NCBI GenBank assembly: GCA_021163525.1
Contig: JAGGTX010000180.1
Span: forward strand, 1-11,756
Origin: Caldifarciminota bacterium
Lineage (GTDB): Bacteria; Hydrothermota; UBA3072; B12-G15
Direction: 5' to 3'
Length of the DNA: 11,756 bases
Below, piece by piece: positions 1 to 8,000 of the stretch. The notes under the pieces were generated by a model. It ran no database searches, was not told the DNA's origin, and was given only the letters and a program-made list of their open reading frames with translations. Numbering within the stretch: the first letter of the stretch is position 1; the number at the start of each line of letters is the position of its first letter. The translations under genes and the position numbers were made by a program.

Positions 1-54
1 AGACCCATTGAGAATGTTGTGATGAAAAAGGTTTACATCATAGAGAATAAGTGA
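1..54 (+). CDS. C-terminal end of an upstream gene (partial)
   Basis: Frame 1 is open from the window edge and encodes [17 protein letters not shown] before a TGA at 52-54. Only 17 residues are visible, too few to assign a family. The stop overlaps the GTG at 51 of the macro-domain gene in a GTGA junction, the same tight packing seen in the rest of this operon, which supports it being a real gene end rather than a chance frame. The product is unknown. A basic tail with alternating hydrophobic residues is all that can be described. Confidence 0.55.
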   Translation, partial: RPIENVVMKKVYIIENK

Positions 55-605
55 AAATGAACAGGGTACTCTTTGAGAAGAAACTCAACAACAGGTTGAT
101 AAGGATTGTCCATGGAGACATAACCCTCGAGGAAGTGGATGCCATTGTGAATCCAGCGAATAAATACCTCAGTCATGGCGGCGGTGTTGCAGGTGCTATA
201 GTGAGAAGGGGAGGACAGATAATCCAGGAAGAGAGCAGCAAACTTGCACCAGTTGAAGTTGGGAATGCTGTTATTACAACAGGTGGAAAACTTCCCGCAA
301 AATATGTAATACACACGGTTGGTCCAATCTGGGGTGAAGGGAATGAGGAAGAAAAACTCCGCTCTGCTGTAAGAAGTGCAATCCTACTTGCAGATAAAAA
401 GGAACTCAAGAGTTTATCCATCCCGGCAATATCAACAGGTATCTTTGGCTATCCAAAGAGGGAAGGAACATGGGTTATCCTTGACGAAGCCATAAAGACA
501 CTTCAGGACTGCAGACATGTAGAAGAGGTCAGGCTTTGCAATATTGACCAGGAGACCTGTAATCTCTTCCTTGAGCATATTAAAACCTTTAAATGGTCTT
601 CATAA
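51..605 (+). CDS. Macro-domain protein (ADP-ribose binding / deacylase-type)
   Basis: This 184-residue protein is essentially one macro domain, about the size of stand-alone bacterial and archaeal macro proteins such as AF1521. Visible signatures are HGDIT (21-25), whose Asp contacts the adenine in the family, VNPANKYL (33-40), the glycine loop HGGGVAGAI (42-50), and the second phosphate loop ISTGIFGYP (127-135). Characterised relatives bind ADP-ribose and many hydrolyse ADP-ribosyl esters, O-acetyl-ADP-ribose or ADP-ribose-1''-phosphate; which of these applies here cannot be read from sequence. No signal peptide or membrane segment is seen, so it should be cytoplasmic. The start is GTG at 51, overlapping the preceding stop; ATG at 57 is an equally possible start two codons in. 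The 3' end overlaps the NTPase gene by 13 nt, placing it in the same transcript as the NTPase, PLP enzyme and deaminase. Confidence 0.93.
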   Translation: MKMNRVLFEKKLNNRLIRIVHGDITLEEVDAIVNPANKYLSHGGGVAGAIVRRGGQIIQEESSKLAPVEVGNAVITTGGKLPAKYVIHTVGPIWGEGNEEEKLRSAVRSAILLADKKELKSLSIPAISTGIFGYPKREGTWVILDEAIKTLQDCRHVEEVRLCNIDQETCNLFLEHIKTFKWSS

Positions 606-1063
606 TCACAGGTGGGGTTAATACCGGTAAAACAACCCTACTTGAGCAAATCCACAAGAGGCAGGGGGGAGGGGGATTCTCCCTCCCCAAATTCATTGTA
701 AATAACCAGTTCAAGGGATACTGGATAAAGGATTTGAACACTGGTGAGAAAACAGAATTTGCACTTACAGAAACCACGAATGGGCACCTGTACAAATTGG
801 GAAGGTTTTACTTCCTGCCACAGGGTATGGCATTTGCAAGAAGGATTTACAAAAAGGCCATTGAAGAAAAGAAGAAGTATTTCTTTATTGATGAGATAGG
901 CCCCCTTGAACTTGAGGATAAGGGATTTTCCAGTATATTCAGGGATGCTCTTACTTCCTTTGAGAATATTTATGTTGTTGTCAGGGCATCATGCCTTGAT
1001 GATATAATCAGGGAGTTTGGATTGAAAGATTACAAACTTGTAAGAAAGGATGGTGGCATATGA
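593..1063 (+). CDS. P-loop nucleoside-triphosphatase, THEP1/DUF2478-like
   Basis: This 156-residue cytoplasmic protein has a Walker A at 7-14 (GGVNTGKT) and a Walker B at 96-101 (YFFIDE) continuing into EIGPLEL (101-107), the hallmark of THEP1-type NTPases. GFS at 28-30 and the GRFYF stretch near 70-74 also match that family's layout. Members hydrolyse NTPs with low base specificity and their cellular role is poorly known; some relatives are encoded near molybdoenzyme genes, but no such gene is visible here. The ATG at 593 overlaps the macro gene by 13 nt and has no Shine-Dalgarno in front, so translation is probably coupled. The stop overlaps the PLP gene start by 4 nt (ATGA). A perfect 8-bp GC-rich hairpin (666-688) falls on codons 25-32, near the start of the reading frame. 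Confidence 0.85.
   Translation: MVFIITGGVNTGKTTLLEQIHKRQGGGGFSLPKFIVNNQFKGYWIKDLNTGEKTEFALTETTNGHLYKLGRFYFLPQGMAFARRIYKKAIEEKKKYFFIDEIGPLELEDKGFSSIFRDALTSFENIYVVVRASCLDDIIREFGLKDYKLVRKDGGI
666..688 (+). other. Strong GC-rich hairpin inside the NTPase gene
   Basis: GGGGAGGG (666-673) pairs perfectly with CCCTCCCC (681-688) across a 7-nt loop, directly after a G-rich run that starts at 664. It lies within codons 25-32 (GGGGFSLP). No T tract follows, so it is not a standard intrinsic terminator. It could slow ribosomes or set relative expression in the operon, or simply reflect a conserved glycine/proline stretch written with extreme codons. The structure is seen directly; any function is inference. 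Confidence 0.6.
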
Positions 1064-2520
1064 TAGACCTTACCATAAAAAGAGAGAACCTTGAAAGGAC
1101 AATCAAAAGGTGCAGGGAAAGAAACATTATTATTCCCACATTCAAGCAGATGAGAGACCCTTCCCTTATACCAGAGAAAATAAAGGAAGAACTAAAAAAT
1201 ATAGGGCTATGGGATGTGCATCCAAGGAACCTGTTCAGGGTTACATGGAAGAACGAACCTGTGCCTTATGGAGGAGGCTTTAATGGTGTAAATTACATGG
1301 AACTTCCCTCTTCCCTTACAGGAGTGAAACCCAGAATTATTGCACTTGTGGGGAAATGGTTTCCAACAGGCTCACACAAGGTTGGAGCAACCTTTGCATG
1401 CCTTGCGCCATCCCTTGTTACAGGCCAGTTTGACCCTACAAGGCACAAGGCGGTCTGGCCATCAACTGGAAATTACTGCAGAGGTGGTGCATACATTGCG
1501 GCCCTCCTTGCGTGTGAATCTGTTGCTATTTTACCAGAGGAGATGTCAAGAGAGAGGTTTGAATGGCTTTCAAACATAGCAGGGGAGGTTATTGCAACTC
1601 CAGGGTGTGAAAGCAATGTGAAGGAGGTCTTTGACAAATGCTGGGAACTCAGGAAAACAAGGGATGATATTATCATCTTCAATCAGTTTGACCAGTTTGG
1701 AAACCACCTCTGGCACTATTATGTTACTGGGAAGGCCATTGAGGAGGTGCTTGAGATTGAGATGAAGGAGGATGAGGAATTTTCAGGTGTTGTGCTCTCA
1801 TCTGGCTCATCAGGAACACTTGGTTGCGGCGATTACCTGAAGGTGATTTATCCCCATTCAAAGATTGCAGTGGGTGAGGCAGTCCAGTGCCCAACACTTC
1901 TCCTGAATGGCTATGGTGGACACAGAATAGAGGGTATTGGAGATAAACATGTTCCATGGATACACAATGTGAGGAATACCGATATGGTGATAGGAATTGA
2001 TGACAATGATGCAATCAGGATGATAAGGCTCTTCAACGAACCTGCTGGAAGAGATTATCTTGTAGTGCAGGGGGTTCCAGAGAAAACCGTTAACAATCTT
2101 GACCTCCTTGGTATTTCATCCATCGGGAATGTGATAGGTGCCATTAAGTTTGCAAAGTACTACGAACTCACAGAGAAGGATATTGTCTTCACCGTGTTCA
2201 CAGATTCAATGGAACTGTATGGCTCAAGGCTTAAAGAACTTGAGGAAAAATTCGGCAAATATACAAAGGAGGATGCCGCAAGGGACTATGAAAGATTACA
2301 GACCATAGGGATAGATTACATCCTTGAACCTGATTACTATGAAAAACGGCGTATCCACAACCTGAAGTACTACACCTGGATAGAACAGCAGGGGAAGGAA
2401 CTCTCTGAACTGAACGACCAGTGGTATAGATGGAAGGAATACTGGGCCAGGATTCACTCCCAGGTGGACGAGATAGACAGACTTATTGAGGACTTCAACA
2501 GGAAGGTGGGTCTTTTATGA
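1060..2520 (+). CDS. PLP-dependent fold-type-II enzyme (TrpB/cysteine-synthase superfamily), reaction unassigned
   Basis: This 486-residue protein carries the fold-type-II PLP signatures in order. PTGSHKVGAT (103-111) holds the presumed Schiff-base Lys107 in an SHK context like tryptophan synthase beta. STGNYCRGG (135-143) is the substrate asparagine-loop equivalent. SSGSSGTLGCG (247-257) is the glycine/serine-rich phosphate-binding loop. It is longer than YgeX-type diaminopropionate ammonia-lyase (about 400) or cysteine synthase (about 310), with an extra N-terminal segment of roughly 90 residues and a charged C-terminal helical tail of roughly 90 residues. Automated annotation would probably say cysteine synthase or threonine synthase, but the motifs do not settle the substrate. 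It overlaps both neighbours by 4 nt (ATGA), so its product ratio is tied to the NTPase and deaminase. Its coupling to an 8-oxoguanine-deaminase-like enzyme suggests a beta-elimination or ammonia-lyase step on a purine-derived or amino-acid substrate; this is inference. Confidence 0.85.
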   Translation: MIDLTIKRENLERTIKRCRERNIIIPTFKQMRDPSLIPEKIKEELKNIGLWDVHPRNLFRVTWKNEPVPYGGGFNGVNYMELPSSLTGVKPRIIALVGKWFPTGSHKVGATFACLAPSLVTGQFDPTRHKAVWPSTGNYCRGGAYIAALLACESVAILPEEMSRERFEWLSNIAGEVIATPGCESNVKEVFDKCWELRKTRDDIIIFNQFDQFGNHLWHYYVTGKAIEEVLEIEMKEDEEFSGVVLSSGSSGTLGCGDYLKVIYPHSKIAVGEAVQCPTLLLNGYGGHRIEGIGDKHVPWIHNVRNTDMVIGIDDNDAIRMIRLFNEPAGRDYLVVQGVPEKTVNNLDLLGISSIGNVIGAIKFAKYYELTEKDIVFTVFTDSMELYGSRLKELEEKFGKYTKEDAARDYERLQTIGIDYILEPDYYEKRRIHNLKYYTWIEQQGKELSELNDQWYRWKEYWARIHSQVDEIDRLIEDFNRKVGLL

Positions 2521-3869
2521 TACTGCTTAAAAACTGCCTGAAAATAGCCACATTCAACAGGAACCTTGATGAACTTTCAGGTTATGACATACTGATTGAA
2601 GGGAATATCATAAAAAGTATTTCAAAGAACATAGAGGTAAAAGATGCAAAGGTTATAGACTGCTCTGATTGTCTTGTGATTCCTGGACTGGTGAACACGC
2701 ATCACCATTTTTACCAGACCCTCACAAGAAACCTGAGACCTGTTCAGGATGCAAAACTCTTTGAGTGGCTCACCTTTCTTTATCCAATCTGGGCGAAGAT
2801 GGACCAGGAGGCCGTTTATCTCTCCACAAAACTCGCCACACTTGAACTACTGAAAACGGGTTGCACTTTAACAACAGACCACCACTATCTTTACCCTTCC
2901 GGGTTCAATGGAGACCTGATGGGTATACAGTTTGAGGCAGCAGAAGAGACAGGTATAAGATTTGCGCCAGCAAGGGGAGCCATGACAAGGGGAAGGAGCA
3001 ATGGAGGACTTCCCCCTGATGAGGTTGTTCAAAATGTTGATGATGTTATAAGGGACATGGAAAGGGTGATTGATAAATACCACAACCCAGAACCATTCTC
3101 CATGAAAAGGGTTATCCTTGCTCCATGCAGCCCATTCTCTGTTGAGGAAGATGGTATGCGGGAGACAGCAAAACTTGCAAGGGATAAAGGGGTGAGAATT
3201 CACACACACCTTGCAGAGACCCGGGATGAGGAAAGATACTGTGCGGAGAGATATGGGAAAAGGCCCCTTGCCCTTATGGAAGAACTTGATTGGATTGGAG
3301 AGGATGTATTCTTTGCACACGGGATATGGTTGAATGATGAAGAACTGAAACTTTTAAAAGATACAGGAACGGGGATAGCACATTGTCCCACCTCCAACAT
3401 GAGGCTCGGCTCAGGCATAGCAAGGATAAGGGAGATGATAGATATGGGTATAAAGGTGGGGCTCGGGGTTGATGGCTCTGCTTCAAATGACTCATCAGAT
3501 ATGCTCGGAGAGGTGAGGAATGCAATGCTCCTCCAGAGGGTCAGGTATGGGGAAAAGGGGCTTACAGCGAGAGAAGCACTCCTTCTTGGAACAAGGAATG
3601 GTGCAGAACTTCTTGGTTTTCCAGAAACAGGCTCCGTAGAGGAGGGAAAGGCAGCTGACCTTGCCATATTTGACATATCCCACATCCAGTATGCTGGCGC
3701 ACATTCAGACCCTGTTGCAGCAATTGTTTTTTCAGGTTACTGCCACCAGACTGCCCATACCATAGTGAATGGGAAAATCCTGATTGAAGATGGAAAGCAC
3801 ACATCCATTGATGAGGAGGAATTAAATAGAAAATTCAGAAAAAAGGCAGAAGAGTTGTGGGAGTTTTGA
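2517..3869 (+). CDS. Amidohydrolase, 8-oxoguanine deaminase-like (COG0402)
   Basis: This 450-residue cytoplasmic amidohydrolase of the TrzN/AtzA/cytosine-deaminase branch has all the expected metal and catalytic motifs. These are H62-x-H64 in NTHHHF, HTHLAET (229-235) with the catalytic Glu, FFAHG (265-269) and the terminal Asp in GLGVDGSASND (315-325). The substrate-loop segment RGRSNGGLPPD (158-168) resembles characterised 8-oxoguanine deaminases such as P. aeruginosa Pa0142, which convert 8-oxoguanine to urate and ammonia; other aminopurines or triazines remain possible. Length fits the family. The ATG overlaps the PLP-enzyme stop (ATGA) and is preceded by GGAAGGTGGG at a sensible distance, so it has its own good ribosome-binding site. 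It is the last gene of the + operon, and no clear terminator hairpin with a T tract follows it. Confidence 0.85.
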   Translation: MILLKNCLKIATFNRNLDELSGYDILIEGNIIKSISKNIEVKDAKVIDCSDCLVIPGLVNTHHHFYQTLTRNLRPVQDAKLFEWLTFLYPIWAKMDQEAVYLSTKLATLELLKTGCTLTTDHHYLYPSGFNGDLMGIQFEAAEETGIRFAPARGAMTRGRSNGGLPPDEVVQNVDDVIRDMERVIDKYHNPEPFSMKRVILAPCSPFSVEEDGMRETAKLARDKGVRIHTHLAETRDEERYCAERYGKRPLALMEELDWIGEDVFFAHGIWLNDEELKLLKDTGTGIAHCPTSNMRLGSGIARIREMIDMGIKVGLGVDGSASNDSSDMLGEVRNAMLLQRVRYGEKGLTAREALLLGTRNGAELLGFPETGSVEEGKAADLAIFDISHIQYAGAHSDPVAAIVFSGYCHQTAHTIVNGKILIEDGKHTSIDEEELNRKFRKKAEELWEF

Positions 3870-4009
3870 TATCTTCTTTTGGTGCCATTAAGAACACGAT
3901 AGACCATCATGGCCAGCATCCTTCTGGTTGATAAATGAACACCTAATAAGATAATCAGAATACAGCATATTCCCACCTTTTCCCAATTTATCCCCTTTCC
4001 ACACACTTT

Positions 4010-4325
4010 TTATATACTAAATTCACAGAATGAAGTTTGGACGAAGCGATTCACAACCATTTGCTTAGGAAATAACATCAAAAACGCAACTGTTGTTCTT
4101 GAATCACCATACGGTGGTGATGTTAATACAATATCTACACTTTCAAGACAACTTTTTGAACCATTATTGATAATACATCTGGATTGATTAAAATCTTTTA
4201 AGTAGGTATCTAATAATTCCAAGGATATTACTGTGGTCTTGACCTTTGCAATTAGACGAGCCAACGGATTAATATCAGTGCCAATGGCATCTATATTTCA
4301 TTGCTTTCCCCAATATTTTATTCAT
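4010..4325 (-). pseudogene. Decayed DNA methyltransferase (SPPY-type, restriction-modification remnant)
   Basis: Reading leftward, an ATG at 4325 opens a short frame (MNKILGKAMKY...). A shifted frame then gives AIGTDINPLARLIAKVKTT, and after about 40 more residues DIVLTSPPYGDSRTTVAF, before the frame loses similarity and stops at 4010. DINPLA and TSPPYGDSRTTVA are hallmark segments of a family of site-specific DNA methyltransferases; SPPY is the catalytic motif IV for amino-methylation of adenine N6 or cytosine N4. The AdoMet motif I (DPFxGxGT), expected just before the DINPLA segment, is missing. The spacing between DINPLA and SPPY is much shorter than I recall for intact members, and the part after SPPY (GQFSRLS-type) is gone. 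At least two internal deletions plus a 3' loss therefore explain the remnant, which cannot encode an active enzyme. It follows the frameshifted small ORF by 1 nt. Confidence 0.75.
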
Positions 4326-4326
4326 T

Positions 4327-4541
4327 TCACACAGGTTTCCTACGGTTTTTGTAAAGTTCAATTAAGGCTTTATCTCTGATGCGAAATGCAGTGCCTCTGT
4401 TTCTAACAATTCCCTTTCTTTTGGACGTCTGGATAAAACTTCTTGGACTTGGATCTGCTAACAAAAATAGAGTTATTAAAGACTGAGAATCCTTTCTTAT
4501 GTTCTTTCTTCCAATTTACTTTGAAGTTCTCTGATATTCAT
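4327..4541 (-). pseudogene. Frameshifted small ORF upstream of the methyltransferase remnant
   Basis: An ATG at 4541 is preceded by GAGGTG with 6-nt spacing, a good ribosome-binding site. It starts MNIRELQSKLEE and then meets TAA. Moving to the -1 frame within the GAAGAAAGAAC stretch restores a clean frame (KNIRKDSQSLITLFLLADPS, then SPRSFIQTSKRKGIVRN, RGTAFRIRDKALIELYKN and RRKPV) ending at TGA 4329-4327. The rebuilt product is about 71 residues, basic and without a transmembrane segment. I do not recognise the family. The stop is 1 nt before the ATG of the methyltransferase remnant, so the two were probably co-translated and this may be an accessory or truncated restriction component. A sequencing error or programmed frameshift is a less likely alternative, since its neighbour is clearly decayed too. 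Confidence 0.45.
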
Positions 4542-4546
4542 CTTAA

Positions 4547-4759
4547 TCACCTCACTTTGGTCTTTTTCTTGCCACCAATTTTGGCCAACTCCTTCCTACC
4601 CAACCCATTCAAACATTACCACATTTTTGGAATATATGTAAACTGTTTGCATATATATTCATCTGGACAACCATTATTTGTTTTTATGCAAATGTTTCAC
4701 ATTATTATTCGCCTATTAAAGGCTGGATTGACACCCAATTTTTTACAGGTGGACTTTTT
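4547..4759 (-). pseudogene. Possible stop-interrupted frame, third remnant of the same locus
   Basis: One - strand frame from about 4759 to a TGA at 4549-4547 contains only two internal stops and reads in pieces: KKSTCKKLGVNPAFNRRIIM, then NNGCPDEYICKQFTYIPKMW, then LNGLGRKELAKIGGKKKTKVR. Its end lies 5 nt before the ATG of the frameshifted ORF, as in a compact operon. The composition is not obviously random, but 70 AT-rich codons with two stops can occur by chance, and no family is recognised. Treat it as a weak hint that the decayed locus extended further. Confidence 0.2.
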
Positions 4760-4786
4760 TCAGGGATTTAGGTTTTGTCAATAATC

Positions 4787-4990
4787 CTATGCGGCATTAA
4801 AGAAGATGAGGTTTTTATATGCTAATAACCTGTAATAGAGGAGACGAACCACATAATACATGGCATTCTTCCTAACATTGTCATAGGCTATTTGATGAAT
4901 AACATGGGCAAGAAACCTGTTATATTTCCTCCTGTGCCTTTCCTTTTCCCTCAAACCTGACTGAATACTTACAGGGTGCCTGACCTGCAT
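4787..4990 (-). CDS. Orphan 67-codon ORF, doubtful
   Basis: An open frame from ATG 4990 encodes a basic N-terminal half (LREKERHRRKYNRFLAHV) followed by a Tyr/Leu-rich stretch (NAMYYVVRLLYYRLLAYKNL) that could be an amphipathic or membrane-seeking helix. There is no convincing Shine-Dalgarno. It starts 46 nt beyond the end of the SprA-like gene on the same strand, so it could be a last small cistron or the tail of a lost transposase. I do not recognise it, and the adjacent decay makes a fossil fragment as likely as a gene. Confidence 0.25.
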   Translation of the reverse strand: MQVRHPVSIQSGLREKERHRRKYNRFLAHVIHQIAYDNVRKNAMYYVVRLLYYRLLAYKNLIFFNAA

Positions 4991-5036
4991 ATTACTTACA
5001 CAGAATTCTTGTCAAATGACCATTATAAATGTCTGG

Positions 5037-8000
5037 TTAAAATTTCAACTTTGCAGAGATGTTCATTCCGAAACTATGCCTTCTGTCTGTATCCAGTTTC
5101 CTGTTTATATGCCTTGTGTATTTTGAGCCGAGTGTAATGTCCATGCTCTTTGATAGGTTGTATGTTCCTGAAAGGCTGAGCTCTCCATCTATGTAATCTG
5201 TTCTCACATCTATCTGGTTTGTGCTTATATTTATAACCTCATCCCTCCTCCCTTTCAATGTTCCTGATAACCTCAGGTTGAGTGCACTCTTTAAACTCAT
5301 TTTCCTCTTCATGAATGGGAGCCTGATGTTTGGCCTTGGAGATATACTGTAACCTGTGGAAAAATTCACATTCCAGTCCCTTGATGAGGTGATAATCTCT
5401 GTGTTCCCCTGAACATCAATTGTCTTCATTTGATTTAAATTCCCCTTGATGTTCAACCTCATGTTGTTCTTCAATGTCAGGTCAAGAGAGGGGGATGTTC
5501 TGAGCGATGAGGTAAACTTTTTCCTGGTGGTGTCGTTGAGGAAGAATGTAGATGTTGTATCCCTTGTTAAGGAAAGGTTAAGGTTTGCCGTCTTGATAAA
5601 CCCTGTTTTTCTAAGTATATCCCCAAGGGCTGAGGTTTTCAGATTGACCTGTGGTAGTGTCATCTTTATGAACTGCTGGGTTGCTGTATTCCCGATTGGA
5701 TACTCCTCTGTCCTTGAGGCACTGATACTTGCTGAAACCTTCCATATGCTGAACCCCGTTGATGCAGAACCCTGCAACCTCTTCTTCCCCCCATCTGTCT
5801 GGCTTGGCATGAAAACAAGGTCGTCCGGGATATAAATGTCGTATCCAAATCTGAACCTGTAATCGGGTGAACCCGATAAATAGCTATAAATATTGGAAAC
5901 AGAATGGGAAAGCCTCAGGTTCAATGGAGACCAGTTCTTTGTCAGTAGGTTGATTATGGGTAATTTTTTCATAAACCTGTCAATTGTTATATTATGTCCG
6001 GTGGAAATCTCCCTTGTTACACCCGCCTTTCTCACCCTCACAGAATCACCAAAACCGGTTGAGAATTGATAATCCTTGTTCTCTGAATAAGCAGTGGCAT
6101 ACTTGAAAGATGCCCTATCAATCCTGAATATAGAGAGATTCACCTGGGCAGACAGGTTTTCAGAATTGAAGTTAAGCCATCCCAAACGCATGTCAAATGG
6201 CACAGTCCTGTCATACCTCATCTTCCTTGTGTAATCAACACTCAAAAAACTGAGAGGGTTGAAGGATGTGCTGAATGTTCCTTCAAGTTTCTTTATATCC
6301 TTAATATCCTGTTTAACAAAAATAGAGTCTGTATTGTTGTACTGATACTTGTTTTCTGTTGAAAAGTTATACCTTCCAGAGAGTGAGATTCTTCCGGGAA
6401 GGGGTGAGAAAAATAAGAGTTTCCACCGGGGTATCTTTGGATTGTATCCACCTGATATAGATGTTGATATGAGTGTATCAGCCAAAAGATAGGGTCTGTA
6501 TGACCTTTTTCTTCTCACGCTACCACTGAGGTTCAGGCCTGATAGTATTGACCTGAACACAGGATGAGAAATCTTTCCAGCAGGGCTCAAACTGAAGGTC
6601 CCGCTCTCAGAACGCTCCAATATGGATTCCTTTTCCCTCAATGAGTCAGGGAGGGGAATATCAGAATTCCTGTAATAATAAGGAATATTCCTGTTTATTG
6701 AAAGATTATATTTAACCGGGAGTTTAAACAGCCCACCTGTTAGTCTTGAAAGATTTACATTCACATTGTATGTTCTATTCTGGATTCTGTTCTCCCCTGG
6801 ATTCCTGAGCGCAGATTTACTCCCCTTATAGAACTCACCCTGATAAGACTCATTTACAGAGTATGTGATGTTCTCTCCCAGATTACCATCCACCCTGTAA
6901 GAGTACTTGATGTCTGGTTTTCTCACCGGGTCTGAAAGATAAATATCATCAAACAAAACAGAGCCTGTTAGTGGGATTGTATCCACATTCTCCACGCCAA
7001 GTCGGATAAAATATACCTGCTTCAATGTTGGATTCCCTTTAACAGAATAACCTTCGGGTGCACTTCCTCCTATCTTTAATCCTGTAAACTCCGATAGGTC
7101 AAGGGTGATTGTATCCCATCTGTTTGTGGTGATCGTCTTCTCAAACTCATAGTAGTTCAATGTGTCTGTGCCAAATCTGAAAATTATTCTCACATCCCTG
7201 CTGGTTTCCCTTCTGGAAAAGAAAACCAGTTTTTGATAGTTTCTGAAATCCTTTGGCCGGTCAAAGTATTCACCAGCCCATGCAATATGTCCTGGCATCA
7301 GGCTGTCTGTATAGATTTCAAGGGATTTTTCGTCCCTATATCCTCCAAATGAAGTTCTCTCCCTTTCAACAGGGGATGTATACTGCGAGTCCTCATTTGC
7401 GCTTCTGTACCCTATTATAAAACTCTCAAATGCCCGGACTGAATCACCAGCAGATGCCTCAATCCCGTCATTCCTCCAGACACTCCCAACTACACCCCAT
7501 TTTGTTACCATTATCCTTGTTGGACCAGACACACCATTTATCCAGACCCTTACATATCTGATGCTTGTCCAGGAAGGGCTTCCCACTATCCTTTCAATAT
7601 TGCTGTCCTTAAGGAGTATCCTTATTTTTTTCCATCCGTTCTTACCATTAGCAACCACATATCTGTCATCCTTCAGGTTGATGCGGAATGAATAGTAGTT
7701 GTTGTTGAGATTAAAAATATCATCAAAGTTTATATCCTCTGTATCAATTCTTTTGTTTCCCTCTGTCCCATTCATTTTCAGTGTATCCTCAAAGGTTTCT
7801 GGTGACTCTGAAATGTAATCGTCATTCCCATCGTCACCTGCATCCTTTCCACCATCATAATAGAGGGAATCGGGGTATGCCACACCATCAAGCCCAACAT
7901 CCTCTCCTGTTTCAAGCCTACCCGACCTGTTCACATCTTCATTATCCATAATGCCATTGGCAGGAATTACCTCACCATCTGCATTCAGTCTTGGGGCATC

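Larger units (their letters stand above)
3870..5036. other. Gene-poor interval with decayed gene remnants
   Basis: This 1.17-kb stretch separates the convergent operons. It is visibly more AT-rich than the flanks and has no intact recognisable gene. The - strand holds a methyltransferase remnant (4010-4325), a frameshifted small ORF (4327-4541), a doubtful stop-interrupted frame (about 4547-4759) and an orphan ORF (4787-4990). From 3870 to 4009 I see nothing assignable. No terminal inverted repeats, tRNA or integrase was found, so the means of acquisition cannot be told. Confidence 0.7.

Noticed and set aside
2868..3804. Several long - strand ORFs opposite the deaminase gene.
   Set aside because: They are antisense shadows of a well-supported gene and resemble no protein family.
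3905..3940. Candidate terminator for the + operon (GGCCAG...CTGGTT).
   Set aside because: The stem relies on two wobble pairs and is not followed by a T tract.
3870..4006. A - strand stretch reading STRRMLAMMVYRVLNGTKR, vaguely like a transposase tail (IS110-type C-terminus).
   Set aside because: The match is only impressionistic over about 15 residues, the frame runs into antisense of the deaminase gene, and no inverted repeats or other transposase motifs are visible.
4103..4121. A perfect 7-bp inverted repeat (ATCACCA/TGGTGAT).
   Set aside because: It coincides with the codons of the methyltransferase SPPYGD motif, so coding history explains it; no T tract follows on either strand.
4646..4692. 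Inverted repeat TTTGCATA / TATGCAAA with a 31-nt spacer.
   Set aside because: Short AT-rich arms with a long spacer are expected by chance in this composition, and no operator, promoter or element end is associated.
4443..4784. A 113-codon + strand ORF in the gene-poor interval.
   Set aside because: Its Phe/Leu/Ile-rich composition is what AT-rich antisense gives, it has no ribosome-binding site, and it lies opposite the decayed - strand frames that carry better evidence.
5010..5036. Candidate terminator after the SprA-like gene (ACCA...TGGT).
   Set aside because: The core stem is only 4 bp, about 6 with weak pairs, and there is no T tract on the - strand.
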